A stretch of DNA of 64,000 nucleotides from Streptomyces venezuelae (GCF_008642335.1 NZ_CP029191.1:3906001-3970000), one strand, 5' to 3'; counted from the stretch's first letter, positions 19,886 through 27,672 are shown. Made by a program: numbers and translations. The notes: generated by a model not told the origin, from the sequence alone.

Positions 19886-20956
19886 TCAGCCCCCACCTCC
19901 CGCGTCTCCGGCGCCACCTGCGCCAGCCGTACCACCCGCGCCAGCCGCGCCGCCCGCCTCGCCCACGCCGCCCGCGTCGGCCCGGAACACCGGCAGCTCC
20001 ACGTCCGCGTCCACCCGCAGGAACTCGAGCCGCACGGGCATCCCTATCCGCACCTTGTCGTACGGCACCCCCACGATGTTGCTGACGATCCGGACGCCCT
20101 CCGCCAGCTCGACGAGCCCCACGGCGTAGGGAGGGTCGAACGCGGGGAAGGGCGGGTGGTGCATCACCACGTACGAATAGACCGTGCCCTCACCGCTCGC
20201 CTCGACCGTGTCCCACTCGGGCGAACCGCACGCGTTGCAGCCGGGCAGCCAGGGGAAGCGCGGCGTGCCGCAGCCGCCGCAGCGCTGGATCAGCAGCCGG
20301 TGCCCGGCGACGCCCTCCCAGAACCCCGCGTTGTCGCGGTTGACGACAGGACGGGGACGCTTGGCCTTCGATTCCGGCAGCACTTCCACCTGCGGTCCCC
20401 GCTTCCGCTGCGCCGGGGCGTACTTGAGGATGCGGAAGCGATGTGTCCCCGCGAGCGCACCCCCCGCGTGGATGTCCATCCGGGTCGTGACGAAGTGCCC
20501 GGTCCCCAGCTTGGTCGTCTTGCGCTCCGACACCGACTCGATCACCGCGTCGAACGTGATCTCGTCGCCCGGCCGCAGCTCCCGCACGTACTCCTGCTCG
20601 CAGTCCGTGGCGACCACCGAGGTGTACCCGGCACCGTCGAGCAGGGCCAACAACTCGTCGTACGCCGACGAACGGCCGTCGTGGCCGGAGAGGCCGCCCA
20701 TCGTCCAGACCTGCAGCATCGTCGCGGGCGCCACCGGGTCCGCCCCCGCGTAGGCATGACTGGTATCGCCCATCGCCTCGCACCAGTGCCTGATCATGGG
20801 CGCGTTGACGGGGTCCTTGCCGCGGCCCGCCTCCGCTGCGGCCCTGCCCTCGAACGCCCGCAACTCCTCGTACGCGATGTCCCGCACCACGGCCTGCACC
20901 ACCCCCTCGACCGCTGCCCCCTCGCCCGCTGCCTTCTCCACCGCTGCCCCCGTCAC
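19886..20956 (-). CDS. MaoC hydratase / OB-fold (DUF35) fusion protein (ChsH2-like)
   Basis: 356 residues from GTG 20956, which overlaps the upstream dehydrogenase stop (GTGA). The N-terminal half is a MaoC-like hot-dog domain (DPVNAPMIRHWCEAMGD, then YVRELRPGDEITFDAVIE). The C-terminal half is a DUF35 protein with a rubredoxin-like zinc ribbon (CGGC and CNAC) and an acyl-CoA-binding OB fold (GEGTVYSYVVMHHPPFPAFD). In mycobacterial ChsH2 the MaoC part pairs with ChsH1 and the DUF35 part docks onto Ltp2; both partners are in this operon. The C-terminus ends in a Gly/Ala-rich tail of about 30 residues. The open frame upstream to 21298 lies over the dehydrogenase gene and is discounted. Confidence 0.9.
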   Translation of the reverse strand: MTGAAVEKAAGEGAAVEGVVQAVVRDIAYEELRAFEGRAAAEAGRGKDPVNAPMIRHWCEAMGDTSHAYAGADPVAPATMLQVWTMGGLSGHDGRSSAYDELLALLDGAGYTSVVATDCEQEYVRELRPGDEITFDAVIESVSERKTTKLGTGHFVTTRMDIHAGGALAGTHRFRILKYAPAQRKRGPQVEVLPESKAKRPRPVVNRDNAGFWEGVAGHRLLIQRCGGCGTPRFPWLPGCNACGSPEWDTVEASGEGTVYSYVVMHHPPFPAFDPPYAVGLVELAEGVRIVSNIVGVPYDKVRIGMPVRLEFLRVDADVELPVFRADAGGVGEAGGAAGAGGTAGAGGAGDAGGGG

Positions 20957-22116
20957 CGCCGCCCCCTCCGCATGCCGAGCCGCATCGTCGCGACGATCTC
21001 GCGCTGCACCTCGCTCACCCCGCCCCCGAACGTGTTGATCTGCGCGGCCCTGTTCATCCGCTCCAGCTCGCCGTCCCCGAAACCGCCCGGCGAACCCGCC
21101 CGCACGAGCCCCGCCTCGCCCGCGATCTCCTGACACATGCGATACGACTCGACCGCCGATTCCGTTCCCATGAACTTCACGCCGCTCGCGTCCCCCGGGG
21201 CCAGCCGACCCGCCCCCACGTCGCCCACCAAACGCCAGTTGAGCAGGCGTGATGCCGCGAGCCGGGCATGCACTTCGGCCAGTCGAAATCGCACCCAAGA
21301 GGTGTCAACGCGGCGCTCACGAGTCACCGGATCGGGTGTACGCGCCCGGTCGAGTACCGCCGCGTAGAAGTCCTCGGCCTGCATGCCGATGGCGGCGAGC
21401 GCCACCCGCTCGTGGTTGAGCTGGTTGGTGATGAGACCCCAGCCGCCGTTCTCCTCGCCGACGAGGTTCGCGGCCGGTACGCGGATCCCGTCGTAGTACG
21501 TCGCCGTCGTCGTCAGACCTCCCACCGTGTCGATCGGGGTCCAGGAGAAACCGGGGGCGTCGGTCGGGACGAGGAGGATGGAGATGCCCTGGTGTTTGGG
21601 GGCGTCGGGGTCGGTGCGGCAGGCCAGCCAGATCCAGTCGGCGTTCTGCGCGTTCGAGGTGAAGATCTTCTGACCGTCGATGACCCACTCGTCGCCGTCG
21701 CGCACGGCTCTGGTCCGCAGTGCGGCCAGGTCGGTGCCGGCCGAGGGCTCGCTGTAGCCGATCGCGAAGACGAATTCGCCGCTGAGGATGCGGGGCAGGA
21801 AGGCGGCCTTCTGCTCCTCGGTCCCGTACTTCATGAGGGTCGGCCCGACGGTGTTCAGGGTGACCATGGAGACGGGGGCGCCGGCGCGGTAGGCCTCGTC
21901 GAAGAACACGAACTGCTCGTCGGCGCCGCGCCCTTGTCCGCCGTACTCGACGGGCCAGCCGAGCCCCAGCATGCCGTCGGCACCGATGCGTCGCAGCAGC
22001 TGCCGCTGGCCCTCGGCGTCCGTGCCGTCGGGCGGCCCGTCGGGCATCACGTCCCGGAAGTACGTGCGCAGGTCGACGCGGAGCCGGCGTTGGCGTTCGG
22101 TGGGGGCGAGGTGCAC
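20953..22116 (-). CDS. Acyl-CoA dehydrogenase (ChsE-like), first gene of the operon
   Basis: 387 residues. FAD-dependent acyl-CoA dehydrogenase: LGWPVEYGGQGRGADEQFVF, GYSEPSAGTDLAALRTRAV (FAD/substrate strand), DEWVIDGQKIFTSNAQNADW, and a C-terminal region with MNRAAQINTFGGGVSEVQRE. I take GTG 22116 as start, with GAGAGGCC seven bases upstream, over a longer frame beginning at 22203. It heads an operon with 4-base overlaps throughout. With the second dehydrogenase (18556-19884) it probably forms a heterotetramer that oxidises a steroid or other branched acyl-CoA side chain. Confidence 0.9.
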   Translation of the reverse strand: MHLAPTERQRRLRVDLRTYFRDVMPDGPPDGTDAEGQRQLLRRIGADGMLGLGWPVEYGGQGRGADEQFVFFDEAYRAGAPVSMVTLNTVGPTLMKYGTEEQKAAFLPRILSGEFVFAIGYSEPSAGTDLAALRTRAVRDGDEWVIDGQKIFTSNAQNADWIWLACRTDPDAPKHQGISILLVPTDAPGFSWTPIDTVGGLTTTATYYDGIRVPAANLVGEENGGWGLITNQLNHERVALAAIGMQAEDFYAAVLDRARTPDPVTRERRVDTSWVRFRLAEVHARLAASRLLNWRLVGDVGAGRLAPGDASGVKFMGTESAVESYRMCQEIAGEAGLVRAGSPGGFGDGELERMNRAAQINTFGGGVSEVQREIVATMRLGMRRGRR

Positions 22117-22150
22117 GGGGGCGGCCTCTCCGTCTCGTACGACAAGGGTT

Positions 22151-22167
22151 TCTGACTGTCCGTCAGA
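22151..22167. promoter_or_regulatory. Palindromic operator candidate upstream of the acyl-CoA operon
   Basis: TCTGAC-N5-GTCAGA inverted repeat, 34 bases upstream of the first dehydrogenase start. The form and position suit a TetR-family repressor of fatty-acid or steroid catabolism. No regulator gene is adjacent, so this is inference. Confidence 0.5.
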
Positions 22168-22312
22168 TACGGTGCCGATGTCAAGAGACGAACGCCCCTG
22201 CACACACCTGTGCGGCGGCGCCGAAGCACCGCCGCACAGGGAGCGTCACACCCCACGGTTCACTGATGCACCGCCCTGGGAGCCGTCCCGATCGCCTCCC
22301 AGGGCTGCCGGC

Positions 22313-22624
22313 TCACCAGAGCTGGGCGAAGTTGACGGCGACGTTCTCGTTCGACTGGTCGATCGCCGTGAACGCGGAGCCGTTCACCTGAGCGCTGTTG
22401 TTCTGGTTGGACGCGCCGTTGCCGACGGCCTGCTGCTGCGTGGTGGACGAGTTGCCCGAGTTGTCGTCACCGACGCCACTTCCGTTCACGGTCGCCACAC
22501 CGGCGTTCGATCCGTTGTTCGCGAAGGCGCCGTTGTCGGCCAACGCGACGCCCGAGAAGAGCGCGGCAGCCAGCGGCACGGCAGCGGCGGCGGCGATGAT
22601 GCGGGCGGTACGGATGCTTGCCAT
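22313..22624 (-). CDS. Small secreted Asn/Ser/Gln-rich protein
   Basis: 103 residues from ATG 22624, with GGAGGAAA nine bases upstream. The signal peptide (MASIRTARIIAAAAAVPLAA) ends around ALA-DNG. The mature 70 or so residues are polar and repetitive (NNGSNAGVATVNGSGVGDDN, then QQQAVGNGASNQNNSAQV), contain no Cys, and end in VAVNFAQLW. The composition resembles surface-active or fibre-forming secreted proteins of Streptomyces, but chaplin and rodlin signatures are absent. I do not recognise the family. Confidence 0.75.
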   Translation of the reverse strand: MASIRTARIIAAAAAVPLAAALFSGVALADNGAFANNGSNAGVATVNGSGVGDDNSGNSSTTQQQAVGNGASNQNNSAQVNGSAFTAIDQSNENVAVNFAQLW

Positions 22625-23028
22625 GTCTTTTCCTCCAGAGCAGGTGGTCCGCGCCGGCCGGAGCCGGGCGTACCTGAAGTACGGCGGTTTTCCGGGCGGT
22701 TGGCCGACCACCTCGGAGTGCTGCACAACGTCGCGAGTCCAGAGTTGCCCACCGAATCCCCGGCGAACTACCCCGGAAGCCGCGATTCGCCCGCAAGCGT
22801 GATGACATGTCGATAAACCCGCCGCGCGCCCCACGGCCTGATCCACGGCCTCCGCCGACCGCAGTCGCGTCGCAGCTCAGCCCAGGCGCCGCAAGCGCAG
22901 AAGCGTTCCGCCAACAGCCACCTCCGCCCCCGTCCGCCGGGGCGCCGCCCTACCGGAACCCCCCTTTCCGGCCCCTGACCCCATCGCTCCCCCTTCCCTT
23001 CTTCGAACACGTGTACGAACATGGAGTC
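22625..23028. other. Divergent intergenic region, no gene seen
   Basis: A 404-base gap between the small secreted protein gene (minus) and the primase-like gene (plus). It must hold both promoters. Open frames that cross it are proline-rich shadows without ribosome sites. I see no strong repeats or hairpins. Confidence 0.5.
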
Positions 23029-23937
23029 ATGGCCACCACCGACCGCCATGCCACCACCCTCGCGCTCGCCCACGCTCTGTCCGCCGCCGAGCGCGGGCTC
23101 GCGGTGCTCCCGCTCTCGCGCTCCAAACTTCCCGCCCTGCGCTCCCCCCACCACGAGGACCCCCACCCCACGGCCCTCTGCCACGGCGAATGCGGGCGCC
23201 TGGGACATGGCGTGTACGACGCGTCGGCGGACCCGCGACGCATCCGCGAGCTCTTCGCCGCGGCCCCCTGGGCCACCGGATACGGCATCGCCTGCGGGCT
23301 GCCGCCCCACCACCTGATCGGCATCGACCTGGACACCAAGTCCGGTACGGACGCGTCGGCGGCCCTGCGCGAACTGGCGCTGCGCCACCTCTTCACGATC
23401 CCCGGCACCGTCGTCGTGATCACGCCCAGCGGAGGACGCCACATCTGGCTGGCGGGCCCGCCTGACCTCGTGATCCCCAACTCGGCCGGCCGACTCGCTC
23501 CCGGCATCGACATCAGGGGCGCCGGCGGCTACCTGGTGGGCCCCGGCTCCCGTACGGAACACGGCGTCTACAGCACCGTTCCCGGCACGGCCCACCTGCC
23601 GCCCGCCCCTTGTCCGCCCGCCCTACTGCGCCTGCTCACCCTCTCGCGCCGCGCACAACGGCACACACCCCCGCACTCCGCGCCGTCGCCCGGCACCCAC
23701 GCGTCCCCCGAACCATCCCCGCACCAACGAGGCCAGGGCCTGGTCCAGTTCGTGCTCGCCGCCCACGAGGGCCAACGCAACACCCGCCTCTTCTGGGCGG
23801 CCTGCCGCGCCTACGAGAACGGCATCGGCGAAACCCTGTCCCCCCAGCTCACCGACGCCGCGATCCGCGTCGGCCTCACCGAACGCGAGGCCCTCTCGAC
23901 CATCGCCTCAGCGGCCCGCCTCACGGGCCACGCGTGA
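23029..23937 (+). CDS. Chromosomal bifunctional DNA primase/polymerase-like protein
   Basis: 302 residues. An AEP (prim-pol) fold domain covers residues 10-200: AAERGLAVLPLSRSKLPALR, ATGYGIACG, the catalytic acidic pair in HLIGIDLDTKSG, TPSGGRHIWLAGP, and PGIDIRGAGGYLVGPGS. A small C-terminal helical domain follows (GQRNTRLFWAACRAYENGI). It is not linked to a helicase and lies outside the integrated element, just left of attL. It may be a remnant of an older element or a resident repair polymerase. The start at ATG 23029 has GGAG close upstream; the frame continues to 22807. Confidence 0.8.
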   Translation: MATTDRHATTLALAHALSAAERGLAVLPLSRSKLPALRSPHHEDPHPTALCHGECGRLGHGVYDASADPRRIRELFAAAPWATGYGIACGLPPHHLIGIDLDTKSGTDASAALRELALRHLFTIPGTVVVITPSGGRHIWLAGPPDLVIPNSAGRLAPGIDIRGAGGYLVGPGSRTEHGVYSTVPGTAHLPPAPCPPALLRLLTLSRRAQRHTPPHSAPSPGTHASPEPSPHQRGQGLVQFVLAAHEGQRNTRLFWAACRAYENGIGETLSPQLTDAAIRVGLTEREALSTIASAARLTGHA

Positions 23938-23962
23938 GCCACGCGCGTGCGGGGACATGAAA

Positions 23963-23992
23963 AAAGGGTGCCTCTCTGAAGAGGCACCCTTT
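23963..23992. terminator. Bidirectional terminator; original terminator of tRNA-Ser(TGA)
   Basis: A 13-bp stem AAAGGGTGCCTCT with a CTGA loop, flanked by A-rich and T-rich tracts, so it can work on both strands. It ends the primase-like gene. Before the element integrated, it would have ended the tRNA-Ser(TGA) transcript. Confidence 0.85.
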
Positions 23993-24019
23993 CTGGTCGG
24001 CAGTCACGCCGAACCACAG

Positions 24020-24077
24020 GCGGTGGGTGTGGGATTTGAACCCACGGTGGCGTGAACCACGACGGTTTTCAAGACCG
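24020..24077. repeat. attL: 58-bp direct repeat, truncated 3' part of tRNA-Ser(TGA)
   Basis: Identical to 38499-38556. It covers the tRNA 3' end, T arm, variable arm and anticodon stem-loop, but the 5' half of the tRNA is missing here, so this copy is a non-functional tRNA fragment left by integration. Confidence 0.95.
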
Positions 24078-24137
24078 CCAAGGGGTGCTAGAGATTCCCC
24101 TGATCAGGGACATCTTGATCTTCCCTCATGCCTCGCC

Positions 24138-24157
24138 TGGCCCACACATGGCCCACA
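24138..24157. promoter_or_regulatory. Paired integrase arm-type site candidates, left
   Basis: TGGCCCACA occurs at 24138-24146 and 24149-24157, spaced 11 bases start to start, 61 bases inside attL. The same pair with the same spacing and orientation occurs at the right end (38366-38385). A 12-bp palindrome, CCCTGATCAGGG, lies at 24098-24109 between att and the arm pair. Confidence 0.65.
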
Positions 24158-24197
24158 AGCTCCACGTACGGCGGCTACAGACGAGATCGCCAGATGG

Positions 24198-24407
24198 TTA
24201 ATCACGCCTGGATCGTCGCGCACCCACCAGCACTCCAACAAGCCCCAGTGAGACGCTCAGAGGACCCGCCGACGCTGGCACCACCGCAACGAAGCCACAC
24301 ATGGCCGTCGCGAGGGCGGCGATGCCGACACCAGGCCTCACCCGGCTCCACCAAGCGGCACGCGATTGAGCCGACAGCTCCCGGTCGCCTACGTTCTCTT
24401 GCAGCAC
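24198..24407 (-). CDS. Small membrane protein of the AICE
   Basis: 69 residues from GTG 24407, preceded by a strong ribosome site (GGAGGGG, 5 bases upstream), which is why I keep it. After a polar N-terminus there is a long hydrophobic stretch, VGIAALATAMCGFVAVVPAS, then a second one, SVSLGLVGVLVG. It ends with basic residues, so it is a one- or two-pass membrane peptide. No family recognised. It is the gene nearest attL. Confidence 0.55.
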   Translation of the reverse strand: MLQENVGDRELSAQSRAAWWSRVRPGVGIAALATAMCGFVAVVPASAGPLSVSLGLVGVLVGARRSRRD

Positions 24408-24545
24408 CTATTCCCCTCCACTGGTTTGGGTGCGGCGGCCTTCCCGATGCTGCGGGGAGGCCGCCATCTTTACCTGAACGCCTGACCTTGGCGATTACGC
24501 CGCCCGGCTGGCGTCCCGACACACCTTGACCTGCGGAAGCGGGGT

Positions 24546-25592
24546 TTGCCCAGTTCCACGGACAGACCCTTTGGCCCGCATGTAGTTTCTAGTCCGTACG
24601 AGTCACTCAGCAGGTCAGAGCGCTATTGGCGTGCGGCCAAAGGGTCGCAAGAAGTGGGGGCCCTGGTGGCACGAGCGCAAGACCGGTACGCAACTCGGCT
24701 TCAGCAGGTCGAGGGCCTCCGCACGCAGGTCGATCTGGCAACAAGCCACCTCCGATCTCTGCGCAGCAAACTCCGCTTTTCCGTGCGGAGCGAATTCATA
24801 CACTCCTATTCGGGAAACCCTACAATCTCTAGACTAAGCGCCCCCCGAGGCATCAACATTCAACTCTATTTGATCCTACTAATGGAGGCCCAAAGCAGAT
24901 CACAGGGAGGACGCCCCGCACCGAGCTCTATACCTTTGCTTGCTGGCCCGAGCAATATCTCGTGGACTAATATGGTCGTGGCTTCAGCCAAAGGCAATCT
25001 CAACGCCGCAGTTCGCATATCGGAGCAGGGAAATCGCGCCCGCCAGGTCAGGTCAGCATTTAGCCGACTGGAACAGGAAGGGCTGGTGTACCTGAATTCT
25101 GGTCGACGTCGCAGCACATTTAGAGTGTCATTGCTTCACGAGTCCGGAGCACAGGAAGCGAGCCACCCCTATACCATCCCGGCCTTTGATGAAAGCGTAG
25201 TCCACCTACCTCAGAGTTTCTACACAAGGGGGTGGGTGCACTTGTTGTCACCATCAGAGATTCGAATGTACATGGCTCTGAGGCACCTGAGTCAAAGACT
25301 TCCCGGGAAACACTCGACCGAAGGCGTTTACTGCGCCGGTTTCGAGCGGGTCAACGCCTACGCAATATCACGAGACGTCTATGAGTCGCATATTATGCTC
25401 GCCAAATTTGGACTAATTCAGAATATGAACAACCCACTAAGACATCGCGACGGAAAATACGTGCGAGCGCAGGAAAAACTGGCAACAGGAAAAGCCCTAC
25501 CGGCTCACAGGTTCAAGGTGTGTCCCGATACTGCCTTATTTGACTCTGCTTTCCACAGGATACGAAGGGGGCTCAGAAGTGTTCTCCCCTAA
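24546..25592 (+). CDS. Unknown low-GC cargo protein with winged-helix-like region
   Basis: About 348 residues. The most upstream in-frame start is TTG 24546, with GGAAG seven bases before it; the true start is uncertain. A basic coiled-coil-like region covers residues 40-80. Residues about 100-200 look like a winged helix (AVRISEQGNRARQVRSAFSR, LEQEGLVYLNSGRRRSTFRV). A second helical unit follows (SPSEIRMYMALRHLSQRL). The arrangement recalls replication initiators or DNA-binding regulators, but I do not recognise a family. Base composition is visibly AT-richer than every neighbour, and codons such as ATA, AAT and an in-frame TTA (25536-25538) occur, so translation may depend on the bldA tRNA. 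Likely recent horizontal acquisition. Confidence 0.7.
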   Translation: MPSSTDRPFGPHVVSSPYESLSRSERYWRAAKGSQEVGALVARAQDRYATRLQQVEGLRTQVDLATSHLRSLRSKLRFSVRSEFIHSYSGNPTISRLSAPRGINIQLYLILLMEAQSRSQGGRPAPSSIPLLAGPSNISWTNMVVASAKGNLNAAVRISEQGNRARQVRSAFSRLEQEGLVYLNSGRRRSTFRVSLLHESGAQEASHPYTIPAFDESVVHLPQSFYTRGWVHLLSPSEIRMYMALRHLSQRLPGKHSTEGVYCAGFERVNAYAISRDVYESHIMLAKFGLIQNMNNPLRHRDGKYVRAQEKLATGKALPAHRFKVCPDTALFDSAFHRIRRGLRSVLP

Positions 25593-25595
25593 GCG

Positions 25596-26273
25596 TCATG
25601 ACTGCAGAGCTTCGAGCGCTGCGACTGTGGCCGCGGGGTCGCCCTCGTACAACAGGTGAGGTTCATCTGCCTTTGGGGGGAAGAACCGGTTGCGGTACCG
25701 CTGTAGGTCGCTCTCGGCGAAGTAGATCGCGTTTGGGTCATCAGCGTGGAACTCGTTGCGCTTGCTGATCCTCGCCCACAGTTCTTCGTGGGTGGCGGCA
25801 AGGTAGACGAGTACGGGGGTGGCGCCGGCATCGACGGCAATTGCTCGCCACTTCGATCGGTCTTCCGGAGTCCAAAAGCCGTGGTCAACGACGACATCGT
25901 GCCCGGCCTTGAGCTGATCCCGTAGGTCGATCGCCACGTCTTCCAGGACCGGCCGCTCAAGGGTAGGGAAGACACCCCTTGGGAAGTCCACTCCGTAGAC
26001 GCCGTGTCGACGGAACATCTCTTCATCCGGGCACAGCCGTACGTAGCCCCGCGCGGTGAGAGCGCGGGAGAGAGTCGTCTTGCCGGAGCCGGGGAGCCCG
26101 GCCATCAGGACACAGAACGGGGGGCGCGGGGTCATCGCTCTCGTCATAATTCGGGAGATGGCGGCCATCTCCAATTCGCCTTCGGGGGTGACTGTGCCAG
26201 TCCTGCGGGCGGCCAGCAGTTTATCCAGGCGGTCTTCGAGCACGCTCGCGAGCGTGTCATCCATGACCGTCAC
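25596..26273 (-). CDS. P-loop AAA-type kinase (polynucleotide-kinase/zeta-like)
   Basis: 225 residues from GTG 26273, which overlaps the GntR stop (GTGA) and has GGAGGT upstream. Walker A is VLMAGLPGSGKTTLSRALTA and the Walker B-like strand is HDVVVDHGFWTPEDRSKW. A lid with basic residues (ARISKRNEFHADD) follows. This is the pattern of small kinases that phosphorylate nucleotides, polynucleotides or, in zeta toxins, UDP-sugars. Genes of this type often sit next to korSA-like repressors in AICEs. The substrate is unknown; an addiction or anti-phage role is possible but not shown. Confidence 0.8.
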   Translation of the reverse strand: MTVMDDTLASVLEDRLDKLLAARRTGTVTPEGELEMAAISRIMTRAMTPRPPFCVLMAGLPGSGKTTLSRALTARGYVRLCPDEEMFRRHGVYGVDFPRGVFPTLERPVLEDVAIDLRDQLKAGHDVVVDHGFWTPEDRSKWRAIAVDAGATPVLVYLAATHEELWARISKRNEFHADDPNAIYFAESDLQRYRNRFFPPKADEPHLLYEGDPAATVAALEALQS

Positions 26274-27028
26274 GGAGAGACCTCCGACTCCGTGCGCCAC
26301 GTTCGACCGGGGCCTCCGAGGTCCACGCCGTACTCAACGATGTTGCCTTCGCTGTCGATGAACTTGGCTGTCATCACTACCACCGGAGCCGTCGGCGGGT
26401 TGTCGGAGTCCAGTTCCAAAAGCCGCGCGTATTCCGGGGTCAGCAGCAGGGCGGACGCGGTGTCGACTCGGTGACTGATCGGATGGCCGGTCGCTTGGGC
26501 GATGAGCTGTAGCGATGTACCGCCCGTCAGGCGCTCGCTCGCTGCCAACTGAGGAATGAGCTTCCCGTAGCGAGCGGGAATCCAGGATGTGCTGTGAGCG
26601 ACGATGCCGTGCCGGTCCCTATAGACCCGGCTACGGCGAACCACGTCGGAGCCGGGCTGAATGTCCAGCGCTAGCGCCACTTCATCCGGCGCCGGCACTA
26701 CAGCCGCCTGGTGGGAGTCGGACCGCTCGCCTTCTCCCCAGCTAGACCCGGTGCGGCGACCTCGGTCCTGCCGCTGGGCTCCTGACGACATCGGAGTCGG
26801 CTGGTCCAGAACTTCGGTGCCGATGCCGTGGATGCCACGCACAAGCCCCTCGTTGCGCAGCTTGCGCAGGGCCTTCTCGGCTGTAGCCGTGCTCACCTTC
26901 CACTCTTCCGAGAGGTTCTTGATGCTCGGCATGAGGGTCCCTGGCTGTAGCTGACCAGACGTAATCAGCTCCGTGTAGTGAGCAGCGATTTTCGCGTACG
27001 GCGCACGATTGTCGGCCTGGCCTGCCAT
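26270..27028 (-). CDS. GntR/HutC-family repressor (KorSA-like)
   Basis: 252 residues from ATG 27028, with AGGAAGCAGG upstream. The N-terminal winged helix covers residues 10-75 (LQPGTLMPSIKNLSEEWKVS, then TATAEKALRKLRNEGLV). A UTRA-type effector domain runs from about 105 (VVRRSRVYRDRHGIVAHSTS; PVVVMTAKFIDSEGNIVEYG). In AICEs this protein represses its own gene and the transfer/replication activator or tra operon. Inverted repeats that fit its operator lie just upstream at 27058-27111. Confidence 0.88.
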   Translation of the reverse strand: MAGQADNRAPYAKIAAHYTELITSGQLQPGTLMPSIKNLSEEWKVSTATAEKALRKLRNEGLVRGIHGIGTEVLDQPTPMSSGAQRQDRGRRTGSSWGEGERSDSHQAAVVPAPDEVALALDIQPGSDVVRRSRVYRDRHGIVAHSTSWIPARYGKLIPQLAASERLTGGTSLQLIAQATGHPISHRVDTASALLLTPEYARLLELDSDNPPTAPVVVMTAKFIDSEGNIVEYGVDLGGPGRTWRTESEVSP

Positions 27029-27430
27029 GACACCTGCTTCCTGTCGTCACTTCCCTGAGGTTCCCTAGCCTACTGCTTGACACCACAGGGAACCCTAGGG
27101 AACCTTAGGGATGTGCCCGCCAGTCAGATCGGTTGAGCAGCGGACACGTCGACACACCTATGTCCGCGCCCGGCGGGTCCCGCTCATGCGGGAGCCCCTT
27201 TGACCAGGGGTTACCGCGCTCGTCGGGGAGTGGTCGTTCCTTGACAACTGAATGGGGATCACGCCGCCTCTCCTCGGCCAAGTAGGCGGCTACGCGGGCT
27301 TCCGCGTGATGTACAGCGCAACCCATCCTCCGCAGCGCACTGCCGCTGCGGCCGGTTGCCTCCGCTGTTCGTCTCGTACGAGCGGCGCTGAGGGGAGCCG
27401 GGAACGTCCCGGGCTCGGGAGGAGAAGCCC
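27029..27430. promoter_or_regulatory. Control region between the repressor and the transfer operon
   Basis: A 402-base non-coding stretch. Operator-like repeats AGGTTCCCTAG (27058-27068) and its exact inverse CTAGGGAACCT (27095-27105), plus ACAGGGAACCC (27085-27095) and TAGGGA (27106-27111), flank a minus-strand TAGGCT -10 candidate (27069-27074) for the repressor gene. TTGACA occurs at 27077-27082 and 27240-27245 on the plus strand, possible -35 elements for the rightward operon. Short frames crossing it lack ribosome sites. Confidence 0.65.
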
Positions 27431-27586
27431 ATGAGCGACAACAAGGCCGTCTTCGACTTCGGGGACAACGTCACGTTCGGCGGAGACATCGTCCTGGGGG
27501 ACCAGGTCGGTGTGTCCGGCGGTGTCGTCTACGGCGACGTGGTCATGGGTGGCGGTGCGAGCACCGACGCCGACGACGACGAGTAG
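27431..27586 (+). CDS. 51-residue acidic Gly/Val-rich protein, first gene of the transfer operon
   Basis: ATG 27431 follows GGGAGGAG at good spacing. The protein alternates short Val/Ile strands with Gly-Asp turns (NVTFGGDIVLGDQVGVSGG, then VVYGDVVMGG) and ends in a run of acidic residues. This spacing resembles the GD-repeat beta-strand segments seen in some small effector-associated proteins. No family is certain. It is the first gene rightward of the repressor control region. Confidence 0.7.
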   Translation: MSDNKAVFDFGDNVTFGGDIVLGDQVGVSGGVVYGDVVMGGGASTDADDDE

Positions 27587-27672
27587 AACCCCACCCGCCC
27601 CGCTGGGGGCGTTGCGGCCGCTTCTGTCGGCCGTGCCGCGCGCTTGCTGCGCGGCTTCCACCACGACGGCGC

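Noticed and set aside
24098..24109. CCCTGATCAGGG palindrome near attL as a dif- or resolvase-type site
   Set aside because: Single 12-bp palindrome with no matching copy at the right end; kept only as a note beside the arm sites.
27105..27434. Short frames (73 and 60 codons) in the repressor-operon control region
   Set aside because: No ribosome sites and they overlap operator repeats and promoter elements.
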